Below the pieces are notes generated by a model that was not told the DNA's origin, ran no database searches, and saw only the letters and a list, made by a program, of their open reading frames with translations. From positions 2,406,501-2,470,500 of the forward strand of contig JALDNG010000048.1 in the NCBI GenBank assembly GCA_024349245.1: DNA of 64,000 nt, written 5' to 3'. Source of the stretch: Neodontobutis hainanensis (lineage: Eukaryota; Chordata; Actinopteri; Gobiiformes; Odontobutidae). The first letter of the stretch is position 1. Every line of letters starts with the position of its first letter. The position numbers were made by a program, and so were the translations under genes. Positions 38,735 through 52,400 of the stretch are shown here, in pieces.

Positions 38735-41700
38735 CTGCAGGAGACGTTATTGTAACACACAGAAGCATCCTGTCTTGTCTGTTTCAACGCTCACTTTTTT
38801 ATTTGTGGAGCTCTCCACCCAGTCCGAGCCCCTGCTGCATGATGTTCAGGCGAGCGTAAAACATGGCCAGGAAGCATCACTTCCACTGGGTCACTCCGTA
38901 GACTCCATTAGTACCCCTGACCCAGTGCACCCCCCTTTTCACTCTCCCTCTCTCTGGGGTTGAGCTCTTGCCTCTAGCTCCCCACCCTCTCTGCAATGAG
39001 ACAAAGACGTAGCAAATGGAGAGACAATGGGGGTTGCGTAAACCTCAGGGACCACATTTTGATGAGTTTCTGAAAACACAACCAGGCCTTGCACAGATGG
39101 GGTCAGTCTCTAGGGCCTTGATGCATGGCTGCGTCCAAAACATACACATTCGAATAAATCACGCAATGTACGGCCCCATTAGAACATGTGATAAGAGAAT
39201 GGCTTTATCATGTTGTTTACTCTGCTCGCCATAATTGGAGTGGAGTCGAGCAACCAGGCCTGAACGTGTTTTGGCATCGGCATTGTCTTTTTGAAGGCAA
39301 ACATTGATTTAAAGGCTAATACTTGTTTCCTAACTAGGAAGCTTTCAAACTGCCAGCCTCTCGTTTTGGCAATAAAAATACAAACATAATAAACGCATAC
39401 TCTGCCCTAATAATGGCAAAGGTTCAAGATTTTAATTACTCCCTTCCCTAAGGCACACCGTCCATAAATAAGCAACAGACAATTGATCCCAAACACCACC
39501 AGAAATAATAAGCTCAATAACAGCAAGCCAATTAACACCTATCTCAACTTTTAGGAGAGGTGTTATTCTGTGCAATTAAAAGGGCTGTATAAGAATAAAA
39601 TATATAAAACAACAGTTCTGCAAATGCATCTTTAAACGTTTACTTGCATTTAGTTTGTTTTAACATATAGGACTGTTGTGGCCACTGACCTGGGATGGAT
39701 GCCCTTCCTCTGAGCGATCTGGAGCAATATCGGAACTGGATTCATGGTTATGCCAGCAACACAATCAATTGTCAACAGCAAACAAACAAGCAATAAGTTG
39801 GAGCACTTGCAGAGTTTGTAATGTTTGTAAAGTTTTATGTATATGGTCCAACGTTTCCCTTGTGTTTTATATGGGATTGGAAGACACTTAAAGCGTGGCA
39901 AACGGACCACTTGAAGCTAAATTTAACAGTGTAGATTATATCTAGTGTGTAGTACACATTATAGATTAGAGTTGTAATGTTATATTTTAAAAATCATTAT
40001 CTGTATCTGCTGTTTATATAATCGATCTGAATACAAACTGTGAGCATACAAACTCTCCACAACTATCCACTGATAAGACCTTGACAATGTGTTTCTATCA
40101 CAAACTGGCCTTACTGAAAATGAATACTTTATCTAACATAAACAAGACTTTAAAACTTCTAGAGGCAGAAAGAGACACTTATCAAAAGATAAGTACTTAT
40201 GCATAGAGTGAGGTTTTTATGAAAAAAAGGACACAAAAAATCAAAAGCACATTAACACAGCGCAATCTTTTACTGCCAGTATTAATTTTTCAGAGAGCCT
40301 GCCTAAAATGAAGTTGCAATCAAACAATCCTTACAAAGATTATTTACTACAGAAGCTAATGCTGCTTTTCAAATTCCCTAAATGTCACATCAAAATAATC
40401 TCCCTCAAGGTGTTCATAGAGTTGTTCAGTGTTATGTTCAGAATTGGGTTTAGCTAGAGTTTGGGGACTCTTAAAAACACTGATCTATGTGCTGGGGTCT
40501 TTCTCAAAAAGCTCTCATTTAGGTGACATGACACACTACCTCACTCAGCTTTAGTCAGTTACATACTGTTGTTGTTTCTATGCAGTAACATGTATTTTTG
40601 TAATAGGTTTGTTCTTTTACCACAGCCCACAAACTGAAAAGTATTTAGTGTTTGCTGAAAACAGTCTCCTTTTGAAAGCAGGCAGTGAGTGCCTGTAGCA
40701 CGCTGCGATGGGAGGACTCTATAATTGCTTCCAGCTTCTGAAGGATGCAGCACAAAAAAGCCAGTGTCACGTCTTTATAATTAGAGCAAACAACTGATCA
40801 GTGACGGTGCTGCTGAGGCATTCAATCCCCCTACGCTCTTTTAACTACAATCTAAAACCTCACAAACAAACAAAAACTCAATGAAGAAATGCACTAAACA
40901 TATTCAAACAGATGCTGGTCCAGTCCTGAGTCAGAAGATCCAAAAACTCTTTACAGCCACGGCTCCTTCTCCAAGACTCACTGGAGGAAGTCTGAACATC
41001 TGTGGTGGTCTGATGTGTTCATGAAGACTGGGAAAGCCAAAGGCAGAGGCCCAGCTGTTTGGGGCTGCATCCGGGCCAAAAGATGTTTTCATTTGCTCTC
41101 AATGAGACACTTGTGTCGCAGTGAGTGCTTTCGCTGGTAACATAAGACTCATAGATTCAAGAGCTCTGTTAAAGATGCTTGAGAGGTTAAAAAGCAAGGC
41201 ACTTCCATTCACTTGAACCCTGTCATCCTCACACCGCATCTAGATTCCTCCAACGCACTTAGGGGAACATTCCTTCAAATCTTTCAAATCTTGGCCTCTG
41301 AAGCACATTCTTGGAATTTAATATTGGATTAAACATTTTTAGAGAGGTATGACCAGTGAGGAGAAGCTAAAATTTTCACCCACAGTTATTGGCGAGTGGA
41401 CAAGCATTGACTCCCGGCCTGTCACAATAACAAGGCCCACAGCGCTGACAGCTGCACAGGGAGCTCAAAAGGCAAAGCCGACGGACACTGATTTGTTTAT
41501 CATTTCTAACAAAGACTGGGCCAGTAGTGCTGTGTCATAATGGAGAGTAGTTTTCAGAACTGGATTGCATTTGAGTTTTTAGGGAAAGGTTCAGCTTTTG
41601 ATTAAAAAAAATACTTATTTAAATTGAAATGTATTTCTTCTTATGTGGCTTAATACAGGTTTTTTCTCTCCAGTGAAAATAGGGTCCCTTAAAACTAACT

Positions 41701-42267
41701 AGGGTATTTACAATAATAGCAGAACCAGATGCTTTGGAAAAGTACAAAAATGAATCACCAGAGTCTTCTAACCATAGTTATTTGGCACAAAAGTCCAAAT
41801 TCTTTTTCTTTCTAAAAAAGCAAAATTGCAAAAAAAAAAAAACAAGGTTGTGTTCAGTTCTCACCAAAACTAAAGTCAAAAGAAGTAGTAGTCGCACTAA
41901 ATTGCAAACAGACTGAAACTGTTTTGTTTTTTTTGTTTTTTGTTTTCACTTGTTGCTCACTTCAAATTTGCCAAAACCTTGAGTAGAAAAATGTTCACAC
42001 AACTCTACAACTGCTACTAACAGATCTGTGCACACACTAGAGTGGAGTTCCTCTTTAACAACAATAAATATGCCAAGCAATACATTTCATACATGACTCA
42101 AGGTAATTTGTCTTGTAATAGCCTTTAGATTAAGGCAAACCACAAAATGAAACTGTCTAGGAAAATATCCAAGATCTCAAGGTAGTTTGGGGTAGACAGT
42201 TGGCAATATTTTCCTCTGGTGACAGCGTTAATCTAGTGTCAGTGACGGTTTCTTGGTGATGTCTTAC
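38735..42267. other. Non-coding region
   Basis: No gene or assignable repeat. A few T- and A-runs (41829-41841, 41924-41946). Short conserved non-coding elements are possible but cannot be recognised without comparison. Confidence 0.35.
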
Positions 42268-42357
42268 CTGCCTCTCCATGGCGGCGGTGGTGAATGTCGC
42301 TCCTGGTTTAATTCTAGCCTTGTACAGAGCGCACCTTGCAGACAGCTGGCACTTCCC
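42268..42357 (-). other. Candidate 5' exon of mid1 with uORF start (d)
   Basis: On the minus strand, a pyrimidine-rich acceptor (TGTCTGTTTCACCTTAG) and a strong donor (AGGCAG/GTAAGA) bound 90 bases. The exon ends with an ATG in an ideal Kozak context (GCCGCCATGG, ATG at 42279) followed by three codons, MERQ in all, reaching the donor in phase 0. Spliced to 27520, the frame would stay open for 17 more codons and stop 2 nt before the mid1 ATG. It may be a regulatory leader exon of mid1 or the first coding exon of something unrecognised. Confidence 0.4.
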
Positions 42358-43878
42358 CTAAGGTGAAACAGACAGGAGACAGGAGCTGTAGGTGTTCTGT
42401 CTGCCTACACACCGCCGGTGAGTGGGGTGTGGACATACCTCCCTGACGCACACTCGGCTTGTCTTCTGCACTGCAGGTTTACACAGGAGCAGATGCTTCC
42501 ATAGTTAACCTTTTGAATTTGAAAATGTAGAAAGACATTTATAATTGCTAAATACTAAACCAATTAACTGGGGTGTAACATGCAAAGGTCAGGCTAAATT
42601 TAGTATGATACAACTCTTACTGTATTTGAAATTTCAGTATTGATAAAAGCAAATGAAACACTAACAATAGCTCTTGTTAGCTAGTAATGCTAACAGGCAA
42701 TACAGTATCAAGCAATAATAAAACATTTTGTAGAGACTCTAGCACAGTTACTTTGAAATACTGTTACTGGAAAAGAAAGCCATGTACTATTGATGTCTTT
42801 ACCAATCTTTATGCTATCCAAAATAAATGATTTATAATACTATGCCACCGGGACGAGCAGACCTCCCCTGAGTGACACGCCAAGCAGCTCAAACAGAGAG
42901 AGCAGCAATAGGTCAGAACACTGGACTCTAACAGAGTTTATTTGTACAAAATGCACTAAAATAACCCTACAGTTTCTGAAGACATGTGTTTTTCTTCCAA
43001 ACTTGCCGGTTTTGGATGGTTTCCTCACGACAACAAACGCTGACAGTCTGTACAGGGATCTAGTGGCTAAAAGTTACACAGTGCTGTTTTAACATGAGTA
43101 AAAGAAGTAAAAGAAATATCTAAAACATTACTCAGGTTTCTTCCAAAAAATTTGTAAATTATTTGAGCAAGCTGACAGTTTTGAGCTCAAAGTCTTATTT
43201 TCAACCCAATAACTACAAAATTCCAAACTACTAACCTAAGATATGTAATAGAACCCAGTAAAGTTATAAAGATTTTTGTATTGGTTTAAAAAAACTGTTC
43301 TGTAGTCAAATATCTTTCCAACTAAATGAACCATAGCATAGAGTCTGCTAACTTTTCATCTCTGAGATGGGTGTACATGTGTAAATTTAAGTAGATAAAA
43401 ACCTTGCTGCACTGGCACTGACAGACCTTATTGGGCCAGCCTGCACTTGTGCACTGGTTTCCTCATCAGTAACTTCTTTATTGGTCCACCATTCTTCTAT
43501 AGACAAAGCACTGGATCTGGTAGTGATATATTGTATGTCAGCAGTTAATATAGATAAAGGGCTTTGCTACATTGCCAGAAGCAGCTAACATTAAGTTATC
43601 AGCAGAGGAGCAGAGAAAAATAAGGCTTGGGATTCATTGTAGCCAGCAGGCAAAGAGCAACCAGAAAGAAAAATTGTTATTTAGCGAGGGAGCGCCGTCT
43701 CCGCCCAAATGAGGATTCATCCACTGACACATGAGTCACTGTAAAAACACAATTCCAATCTTGCACTGATGAGATCATTTTTGAAGAATTAGGACTTCAA
43801 CTACACGAGTAGCAGCAAATGAACAACTCTAGCTCTACAGCAAACACATATGAAAATATAGCTGCAAGCAGCAATAAC
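42358..43878. other. Non-coding region
   Basis: No gene seen. A small GC-richer patch (42410-42480) lies just upstream, on the minus strand, of candidate exon (d) and might mark a promoter. Confidence 0.35.
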
Positions 43879-46096
43879 GGGGCCAAGCACAAGGCCGGCA
43901 TTCAATCTAATGTCGACCTGGCTGGCAGCATCAGACCAATGGCAGTAAGCATCTAAAGACATTTCAATAAGACTTCAGTCTAAATGGCTGAAAAATCAAC
44001 AATACGGTCTTTAGCACTTTGATTTAATGGTTTATCACGTCCAATCCAGAGGCAGCGCTGTAACCAAACTGATGTGTGAAACAACTAAGGTCCTCAAACT
44101 CTGCAGGCAGACTCAATGTGTTGATGGCTGGCACCATCAGACCAATGGCAGTAAGCAGTTAAAGACATTTCAAAAAGACTTCAGTCTAAATGGCCGGAAA
44201 ATCACCAATACGGTCTTTAGCACTTTGATTGAATGGTTTATCACGGTCGACCAGTAACCAAACTGATGTGTGAAACAACTAGAGTGCTCAAACTCTGCAG
44301 GCAGACTCAATGTGTTGATGGCTGGCAGCATCAGACCAATGGCAGTAAGCAGTTAAAGACATTTCAATAAGACTTCAGTCTAAAAAGTCTTATTGAAATG
44401 TCTTTAGATGCTCACTGCCGTTGGTCTGATGCTGCCGGCTATGTCGGCATGAGCTTTAATGCTCAAAACGTTATACAGTATGTTTAGACAGTTTACAACT
44501 TAAATTGTGAAAAACTAAATCGGCAGTTCTAACAAAACCAAGACTACTCAAATGCCCAGGTAACAGCATCGCTAATGGTCCAGCTCCTATGTAATACGTT
44601 ATGTTATGTAATTCCCTATTTTCTAAGACTCTTGGCAGTCTCAGAAATGCCCAGTAAGCCATCTATGGTCTTTAGCACTTTGATTGAATGGTTTATCACG
44701 GTCGACCTAGAGGCAGCGCAGTAACCAAACTGATGTGTGAAACAACTAAAGTCCTCAAACTCTGCAGGCAGACTCAAGTCATGGTTGCCATAACAATTAC
44801 TAAGTTTGGTTAGAAAATATTAAAGCATTGCAGAGATATAGCCTGACTTTAATTTTTGAGCGCATTAAGTCAAATTCATTTGCACGGTATTCGCAAACGG
44901 TTTGACTAATCAACTTAATTCTCATAACTCTTTGTCAGCATAGTCTGAAGATGTTATGATTCAATTTTGGTAAAAATCGGACAAACGGTGTGGGAGGAGT
45001 TCGAAAAAGTAGGTTTTCGGAAAAAAACAACATGGCAAACAGGACGTTTGTCCGAATAGGACATATTTGTTATCTGTGCTCTCGGCTTGATCCATTGAAT
45101 ACATTAGGACCATTTGTTTTACAATAGGGTAACGGAATCAAAAGTTATTAGCATATTTGTGATTGTGGTTATAACTTTTGACCACAAGGTGGCGCTGCCC
45201 CAAAACTTTTTGAGTACCTTCAGGGCTTGGTCCCGAAGACACATACCAAGTTTCATAATGATGCGGCAATGCGTTCAAAAAATATAGCACTTTTTGACAA
45301 TATTCATAATGGCCGACTCTCAAAATGGCCGATATGGGAAAATTTGGTATTGCAGGACTCGGCATGACGCACTGAATCTAAAGAGACCAGTTTTATGATT
45401 TTTGGCAAAAGCGTTCAGAAGATATAAGCAAATAATTCACTTTTTATATCTCCTGACCAGTAGGAGGCGCTGCGCCAAAACTCTGCAGGCATCCTCAAAT
45501 CATGGTTGCCATAACACGTACTAAGTTTGGTTGGAATATGTTAAAGCATTGCAGAGATATACCCGACATTTAATTTTGTGCGCACTAAGTCGAGTTTATT
45601 TGCGGTATTTGACAACGGTTTGAAGAATCAACTTTATTCTCATAACTTTTAGTCAGCATAGTCTGAAGATGATCTGGTTCAATTTTCGTGAAAATCGGGG
45701 CTACGGCCTAGGAGGAGTTCGCAAAAGTACGTTTTTTAGAAAATTCAAAATGGCGGAAAAACTATCATGGCGGAAAATGACGTCATAGGGTGCAATCGAA
45801 TCGTCATGAGCTAAGGAATCAGAGGAAAAAAGAATTTTAATTCTAGGCCTTACGGTTCAAAAGTTATTAACATAAACATAAGTCCAACTTTGGACAGTTG
45901 GTGGCGCTAGATGGATTAAGGTAGACACTTCAGATTTGTTAGGATGACAGCTGACACTGTCCACTATGAGTGTACCAAATTTCACAACTTTTTAGCATAC
46001 GGTTCTATGGGCTGCCATAGACTTACATTGCAGGATAATAAGAAGAAGAAATCTAACGATTTCAATAGGGTCTACGCACCTTCGGTGCTTGGCCCC
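43879..46096. mobile_element. Complex non-autonomous repeat, GGGGCCAAGCAC ends
   Basis: A roughly 2.2-kb stretch flanked by GGGGCCAAGCAC (43879-43890) and its inverted copy GTGCTTGGCCCC (46085-46096). There is no coding capacity. Inside are three tandem units of about 200 bases starting at 43920, 44126 and 44320, a partial fourth at 44667-44790, a near-perfect 52-base palindrome, and a longer direct duplication (about 44757-45060 and 45478-45770). The right end (CTACGCACCTTCGGTGCTTGG) resembles a repeat terminus common in teleost genomes. Its class is not known to me; a non-autonomous DNA transposon is the simplest guess. Confidence 0.75.
44324..44436. repeat. Palindrome inside the 2.2-kb repeat
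   Basis: Arms 44324-44375 and 44385-44436, 52 bases each, are inverted copies with only a few mismatches, separated by 9 bases. The left arm is the start of the third tandem unit; the right arm is that same segment inverted. The sequence could form a stable hairpin as DNA or RNA. Confidence 0.9.
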
Positions 46097-49000
46097 TAAA
46101 AAATACCAAAAGAACAAAGAAATCTTGTTATCTTGTCAATTCACACGCTTTAACTCCCATTTATATATTAAATGTATTATATAAACGTTAGCTCACATTT
46201 ACAACAAAATAAGTGATGAACCCAAAAAGTAATATTTTAAAACACATCAAAGCTGTTAGGCAACCAAAAAAGATGAGGACAGTGGAATGAGTATAAACCT
46301 AATTATCACAGTTTATGATTTCATCAGACAATTAGAGCTGCTATAATTAACTCATGGGCTGCTGTTGAGTCATATTTGAGAACTCCGAGATGGTTCAACA
46401 ACTCTCTGGAGTGTGCTTTTTACGCATAGTTAAATATGAAAGACAATCATAATGACAACATTTTGCCACCAGGACAATTACTACAGATATGTCAATGAGT
46501 CCCAGTCTCTTGAACAGAAAAAGAAGGGCACGTTCAACATGTTTACAATGAACGCCCAGCTGTCTAAAGAGGATTCAGGCGGCACTGCAGCCTTGTAAAG
46601 AAAGAAAGCACGGAGCTCAGAAGGCCAAGTTGCTATTCACAAGCCTCTCTAAATCTGAAGTATGCACTCAACACTGACAAAGCTGTTTCTTTATGTGACC
46701 TCTGATGATTTGCCCTTCTGTGGCTGAAGAGGAGGCTTATTTTTTTGCCTGCGGCCTGATTAAATTACCAGTGTGTTCCCATTGTATATGTGTGACAAGG
46801 CAAATCAATTTACTGATTTATCATAATCTATGCATGTTGTTTTACTTTCTATGGTGGTAGACATTCTGAGTGTGACAACTATGGATCCTCAACACTAATT
46901 TCTAACTGCAACTCCATTTTTTGAAGATCTTGGGGGTCTCTATGGAGGGCCGTCTCCTGTAGTCAGTGCACGTGACTTTTGAACAAACCCAGCCTATTGC
47001 ACGCTGACAACTGCACATTCTAAGGACTTAACACAACACAGAGTAAGACGTTAATAAAAGGAAAATCTGAGACAAAATTGACTTAATTTGAATAATAATC
47101 AAATCACCGTGATTATAGATATCCAATAAAACTGTTATTATAATGAGCTAATGAGAAAACATGTCATTGTGTCACGTGGACACTAAAGAGCAGGTTTATT
47201 GGGCTCAAAAAAGCTTTTTATGGTTGTTCTGAAGTTTAAAGCAAACTCAGGAAGTCATTAAATTCCCATCGTCTTGACATATTTAAGTTGACCCAACTCA
47301 CCCAAATGTCCCGCCCTGTACACATGGTGCATCCCAATAGTAATGTCATTGTACACAAGTTAAGAGATCTCTTCTTCAGCACTTGGTCACAGTGATGTGT
47401 CTGTCCGCCACTGCAGTGACACTGTAGAAAATAATGACCTTGCTTTAGGTGAAGAAGCAAAAACTCAAAAGATCCAAAAGTGAGAATTCTAAAGGAAACA
47501 GAAAGAGAAATGTGATAAATATGATTGTGATATGGAGAGTCCGGTCAAAATATTTTCAACTGATCAGTCACAGATTATATTTTTCACGCAAACATTTCCA
47601 CAATTCCAAAGAAAGTCCAGATAATTTATTCAGCAGACACAACAATAACCTTAATGAGTCTGACTGGGGGCTATTTTGGTCTTGCTGAGATTTATGTATC
47701 CACCTCGACCTTGAAACACCCAGGCTGGCCAAGGCTGTCTTGTAACTGGACTTTTGAGTCTCTTTTTGGGCTGTGACCTTGCTCTGTCCTCCCTGGAGCG
47801 GCTCTTGATGCCAGAGAGCAGAGGCAGACAGGATGGACCCCCTGTTGGGAACTCACTGCCAAAGGATCAGCTTACATCCATCAGAGCTACAAAGATAAGA
47901 TGTGAAATTAAATATTTGATGTTGATCGCTAGTTTTTAGTTTTTTTTGTTTGTAGAAAGCTTACCAATAAAGAAAGAACCACTTCACTTCAGGATGTTTT
48001 TCTAGTGCCTTTTACTTTGGGATAGGGGGCTGTAGTAAGTCTACTCTTTGGAATAAAGCTTAGAAAATTTGAAGAGTGACTGAGGAATGAATTCTCTGTA
48101 AAACACACCCAGCTCTGTCTCTTTGGTCTCGTCAAGGAGTGTGAGGACTCGCCAAATGCAGCTTGGCCCAAACAGCTGCGGAGACAGACTTGACCTAGAA
48201 CCACAAATCTGGGTTTTGAGGAAATCCCCTGCTGAGCAAAGGAATATGTTATATGGTCATAGATGTTAATAACACCACTTAATATAGTCTGACTCTTAAT
48301 GATGCTTCTTAATTTAATATTTTGTATTCATTCTAAACGTAATCCTCGAGTCACGTGTTTCAGTGCTAAGGTAGGCTAGGCTACAATGTAGCTGCCTCAC
48401 TTTTTTTTCTTAATTGTCCCATAAATTAGTCACGTCCAAAATGATTTATGGTAAATTATTGAGCATAATACTTTACCTTGTAAAAGCGGTATATTTTCTT
48501 ATCTTAAGTAATCCCAATGCCTAAGAATTACTGGTCTTATATTGACATCTAGTGGCCAGTCCAGGAAATGCACAAAAGAGAAGCTCGTTTGATTACTAAA
48601 TTATTCAATTGCACTAATTTATTAAATGATTAATAGCAGCAAACTAACAAATAGTACCCTATAGAGATACATATCTTGTCAAATAAATGCTACTTGAGAT
48701 TACTCAAGAATGTTTTAAGCATAACCTAAGTGTATAAATGACTGTACCACTAACATCCAATACTGTTGTGGTCTATTGTAGTTTATTAAATATAACACAT
48801 AAAGATGACACTAATTTAATGGAGAAAAGGCAAACAAGATGACAAACCATAACATTGTGTGAAACTGACGTACTTTAAGTGGACTCAAAAGACATACACA
48901 TATTTTCCCTGAATAAATTACCAAATACAAAATGACATTAACTGCAATAAGTGCCACTTTAAAACCATTACATGTAAGTTGTCCTCTAAGTCTCCAATAT

Positions 49001-49452
49001 TATCCAGAAAGAGGACTGCGCACAAACCTATAAAGAGGCAACCCATATTGATTCCTGAATTAATGTGAAGGTCTGATACTGAATCATAGGACACAGGTAC
49101 CCCTTGAAGGACTTTAGTTTCTGAACAATCAGTGCTAAAATTTGGAAACATTAATGAGGTACAAAGTAAACCATACATAAAACAAATTTATGTATTTACA
49201 TTCAACATCATGGAACATTCAGACCATTAAATAAACATACTTAATATTTATAGTCAACTCAAGTAGGGTTGCTGTAAGGGTTGCAATAATAAAATAACAA
49301 AAATCATTCACTTTTTTGTGTCAGTGTATATACAGCAAAAGAACTCTCAGGAAAATGGACAAAAAGTCTACAGACAAATTATAATCACTACATTGTTTCA
49401 TGGTAATATCTTTTACTACATGGCTGTCCATTTGAGCTGTATTATGAGTGGG
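46097..49452. other. arhgap6 3' UTR and intergenic space
   Basis: On the minus strand the arhgap6 3' UTR starts at 49452 going left. An AATAAA signal on that strand lies at about 48782-48787, which would give a 3' UTR of about 670 nt. No gene seen further left. Confidence 0.4.
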
Positions 49453-52400
49453 TCACACCAGTGTTTCTGGCAGAGCATCTGCATTTTCCTTAGACAAGAT
49501 TTTCCATATATGCCACCTCTCTGAGTTCCATTCAAGTGCATTGGGGTGTACTCCTTGTCCCGATTCTGGTGAATGGGCAGTGGGTACAGTCTGCGAGTCA
49601 GTGCTCTGCAGGGACAATTGTTGGCTTTGAAAGTCAAGACCTTGTGGCTGATATTTAACAAGTGAAGGTGGGGAGTGAGAAATATGGGTTTCTCGCAGCG
49701 GTCCGTGGTCATAAAGAGGTGAGTGACCATCTGTCCTGACCTTAAAAAATGGCTCTGCTGAGTGCCCTGTCCTTTCTGCCAGGTTTCCCGAACTGAGTGC
49801 TCCTGATTGGCCGCTCTGTCCTTGATGCAATAGTGATTCTGTTTGAATCTGTCCTCTTTGCACTTGAGGACCGCTGCTGCTGCTGCGAGTCACTGGGAGG
49901 TGTGGCTTGAATTCCTGCCCACCCAATAAGGTTTTTGTTGTTGTGACAGGCAGCTTGTTGTTACCTTGGTGACTGTTCAGCCCCTCGGATGATCCATAAG
50001 ACTCACATTCCGACGTGTCTCCGGCGGAGCCTGGGAGAAACTGTTCATTAACCTTCTGCATTCATTACACCTCTCAAGACCATCTGCCTCAGCGTGCACA
50101 GATTGACTTACCAGTGACGCCTTTGAAATCTTTGTTGAACAGTTCATGCCAGTCATCCCAGAAATGATCAGTAGAAGCTTCAAGGAAAAAAAAAGACATT
50201 TGCATTGAAAAAAATAGAAAAAGTAGATTGGTGTAAGATGTCTTATTTAGAGTTGTACTCAGGATCGAGATGAGAACAAGACAAGACTTATTCAAGACAA
50301 AATACTCATGTATGACCACCAATGCCTGTGTCATTGCTCCTGTTAATTCCTCAGGGTATGGTTAAATGTCCTATCACTAAGATCCCATTAACCAATCTTT
50401 CACAAAACACTCAACTACCCTTACAAAATTAATATTATTACACAATGGAGTCAATGAGTTTACCTTTATCTGATGAAAGTGTAGGAGAACTATTGCCAGA
50501 TGAATGGTCTCTGGGCTTGGAGGAGAGTGAACTGCTGTTTCCTGGGTATTCACACATCAGGTGATTGGAAAAGACAGGGGAGTTGTTGTCGTAGGGAGAC
50601 ACCTCTCCACTCGAAGCTTTGACAGAGTCACTGGATAAGCATCTACCAGTTAGACACAAGTGCTCTTCTGGTCCAATAAGAATCTCTGGATCTCTAGTAA
50701 ACAGATTTATTACATGTATTTGGTAACAGATAATATTTAATTCAATTACATTGGCGAGGGGATAGCAAAAAACATTAAAACCTACGACTTCTGTGAGCCC
50801 TTCCTCCGCAGAAGATAATCCACAACATCAGGATCTGTTTCAAGCAAACTCTTCAGCACCTCATTCTGCAATTCAGCTGGAACCTAGAAGGACAATTAAG
50901 TTTTTTTACTTCATGTCTAGATTTGTGTCACTAAAACCTTATGACCAAACACAAATATTGTTACAGGTGAACTGGAGAAGAAGCAGTAGTAAAATGCTAT
51001 CTGTTTCAAATAAGCAGCAAAACAGTCTTGTTAGAGCCATTATTTGTCTGTTCTACAAAAACATGGTCGATGTGACTAATTACAATGAAAACCAATTTAA
51101 AACTGTTTGAAAATACTTTATATTTGTCACTAAGTATTACACAAAACATAATTTGGATTTGCTTAAGTTAGGCAATACTATGGATGAAAAATAACAAAAA
51201 TACAGAGATTATACACATCTCTGATTAGAGCTTGTAAAATATAAACACTCACATTGTAATATAAGCTGTAAACAGACAACATAACAGCACTTGATGTATA
51301 GTCAGCCTCTAAAGGGCTTTTGTCATTGGTAAAGAAGATTTTCAGAAGGTCTAATAAAGACACCACTAAAGAAAAAAAGACTAATGAAGATGGAGATTCT
51401 GACCTTGCTTTTAGTCAGTGTCTTGTATTTAAATATTTCAGGAAGGGTTCACTTGCTTTTCACTGTATAAATAATTAACTAAATTAAATGTTAAAATGTG
51501 CAAGAGTGAAAAATGTATTACATGGTGTCTTTGTTTTCATTGCATTACTTTTTGTTTTATAAGTGATAGTAAAAGCTTAGTAATTATCGTCGATAAACTA
51601 TACAATCTTCACATTTCATTAACTGGCTCCGCTGTGTTAAGCTTAAGACCCATAAAGACTGAGGGAAGACAACTGACTACTGTACTGTAACCAGGGTTTT
51701 TCTTGGTTACAGTGCCATATACCTCAGAATTTACTCTAAAGAGCACTTACCATAAATAGTGTATCATATGTATCGATCATCCGTTGGACAACACTGATGA
51801 TGGCCGTGCTCTCCTCCACACGAGCAAAACTCTCCACCACAAACTCTTTGTCTGAGCTTTTCTGCTTGTGTAAGAGGTTTGGTCCAAATATGGTAGCTAA
51901 ATTAAGTGACGTCATCTTGTTTCCTGTTATCTGAAGAAAGCAAAAGACAACATTTAGATTATATATTGTAATGTATGCAATCTATTCAAGATGATGAGAT
52001 TTAGAAGATAACTAAACTAAATTGCCCTTATTTTTTTGCTAACACAACAATACTCTTTGCCACATTAAGTAACAATAATATTAAAGTATTTTGTAGTCTT
52101 TGTAGAGGAGACTACTTGTGCCCTGGTACAGTATGTATGCTCTAAGACTGAAGCCAAGAATAAACTGCTTTCATAGTCGTGGGAAACCTTTATGATGGTT
52201 TTAAGATATAATCAGTATATGCTGTATTACAATATAGGTAAAGTAAAAGCTGAGAGAGTTTTGCTCTAAATGCTGAAATAGTTAATCAACCACTCTTTGA
52301 GTCAATATGTAAACCAGTTGTTAATTGTTTCTGTACCACATCTCCCTCCTTGTCCTGGGTGTCTCTGGAATGTTTGGCCACAGTGGACAACAGGCAAAGG

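Noticed and set aside
43879..46096. CRISPR array or satellite array
   Set aside because: The units are few, long, unequal and partly inverted, without regular spacers, in a vertebrate genome.
49416..49730. Second minus-strand open frame overlapping the arhgap6 last exon
   Set aside because: It is an alternative frame of the same exon. The frame ending DALPETLV matches the known C-terminus.
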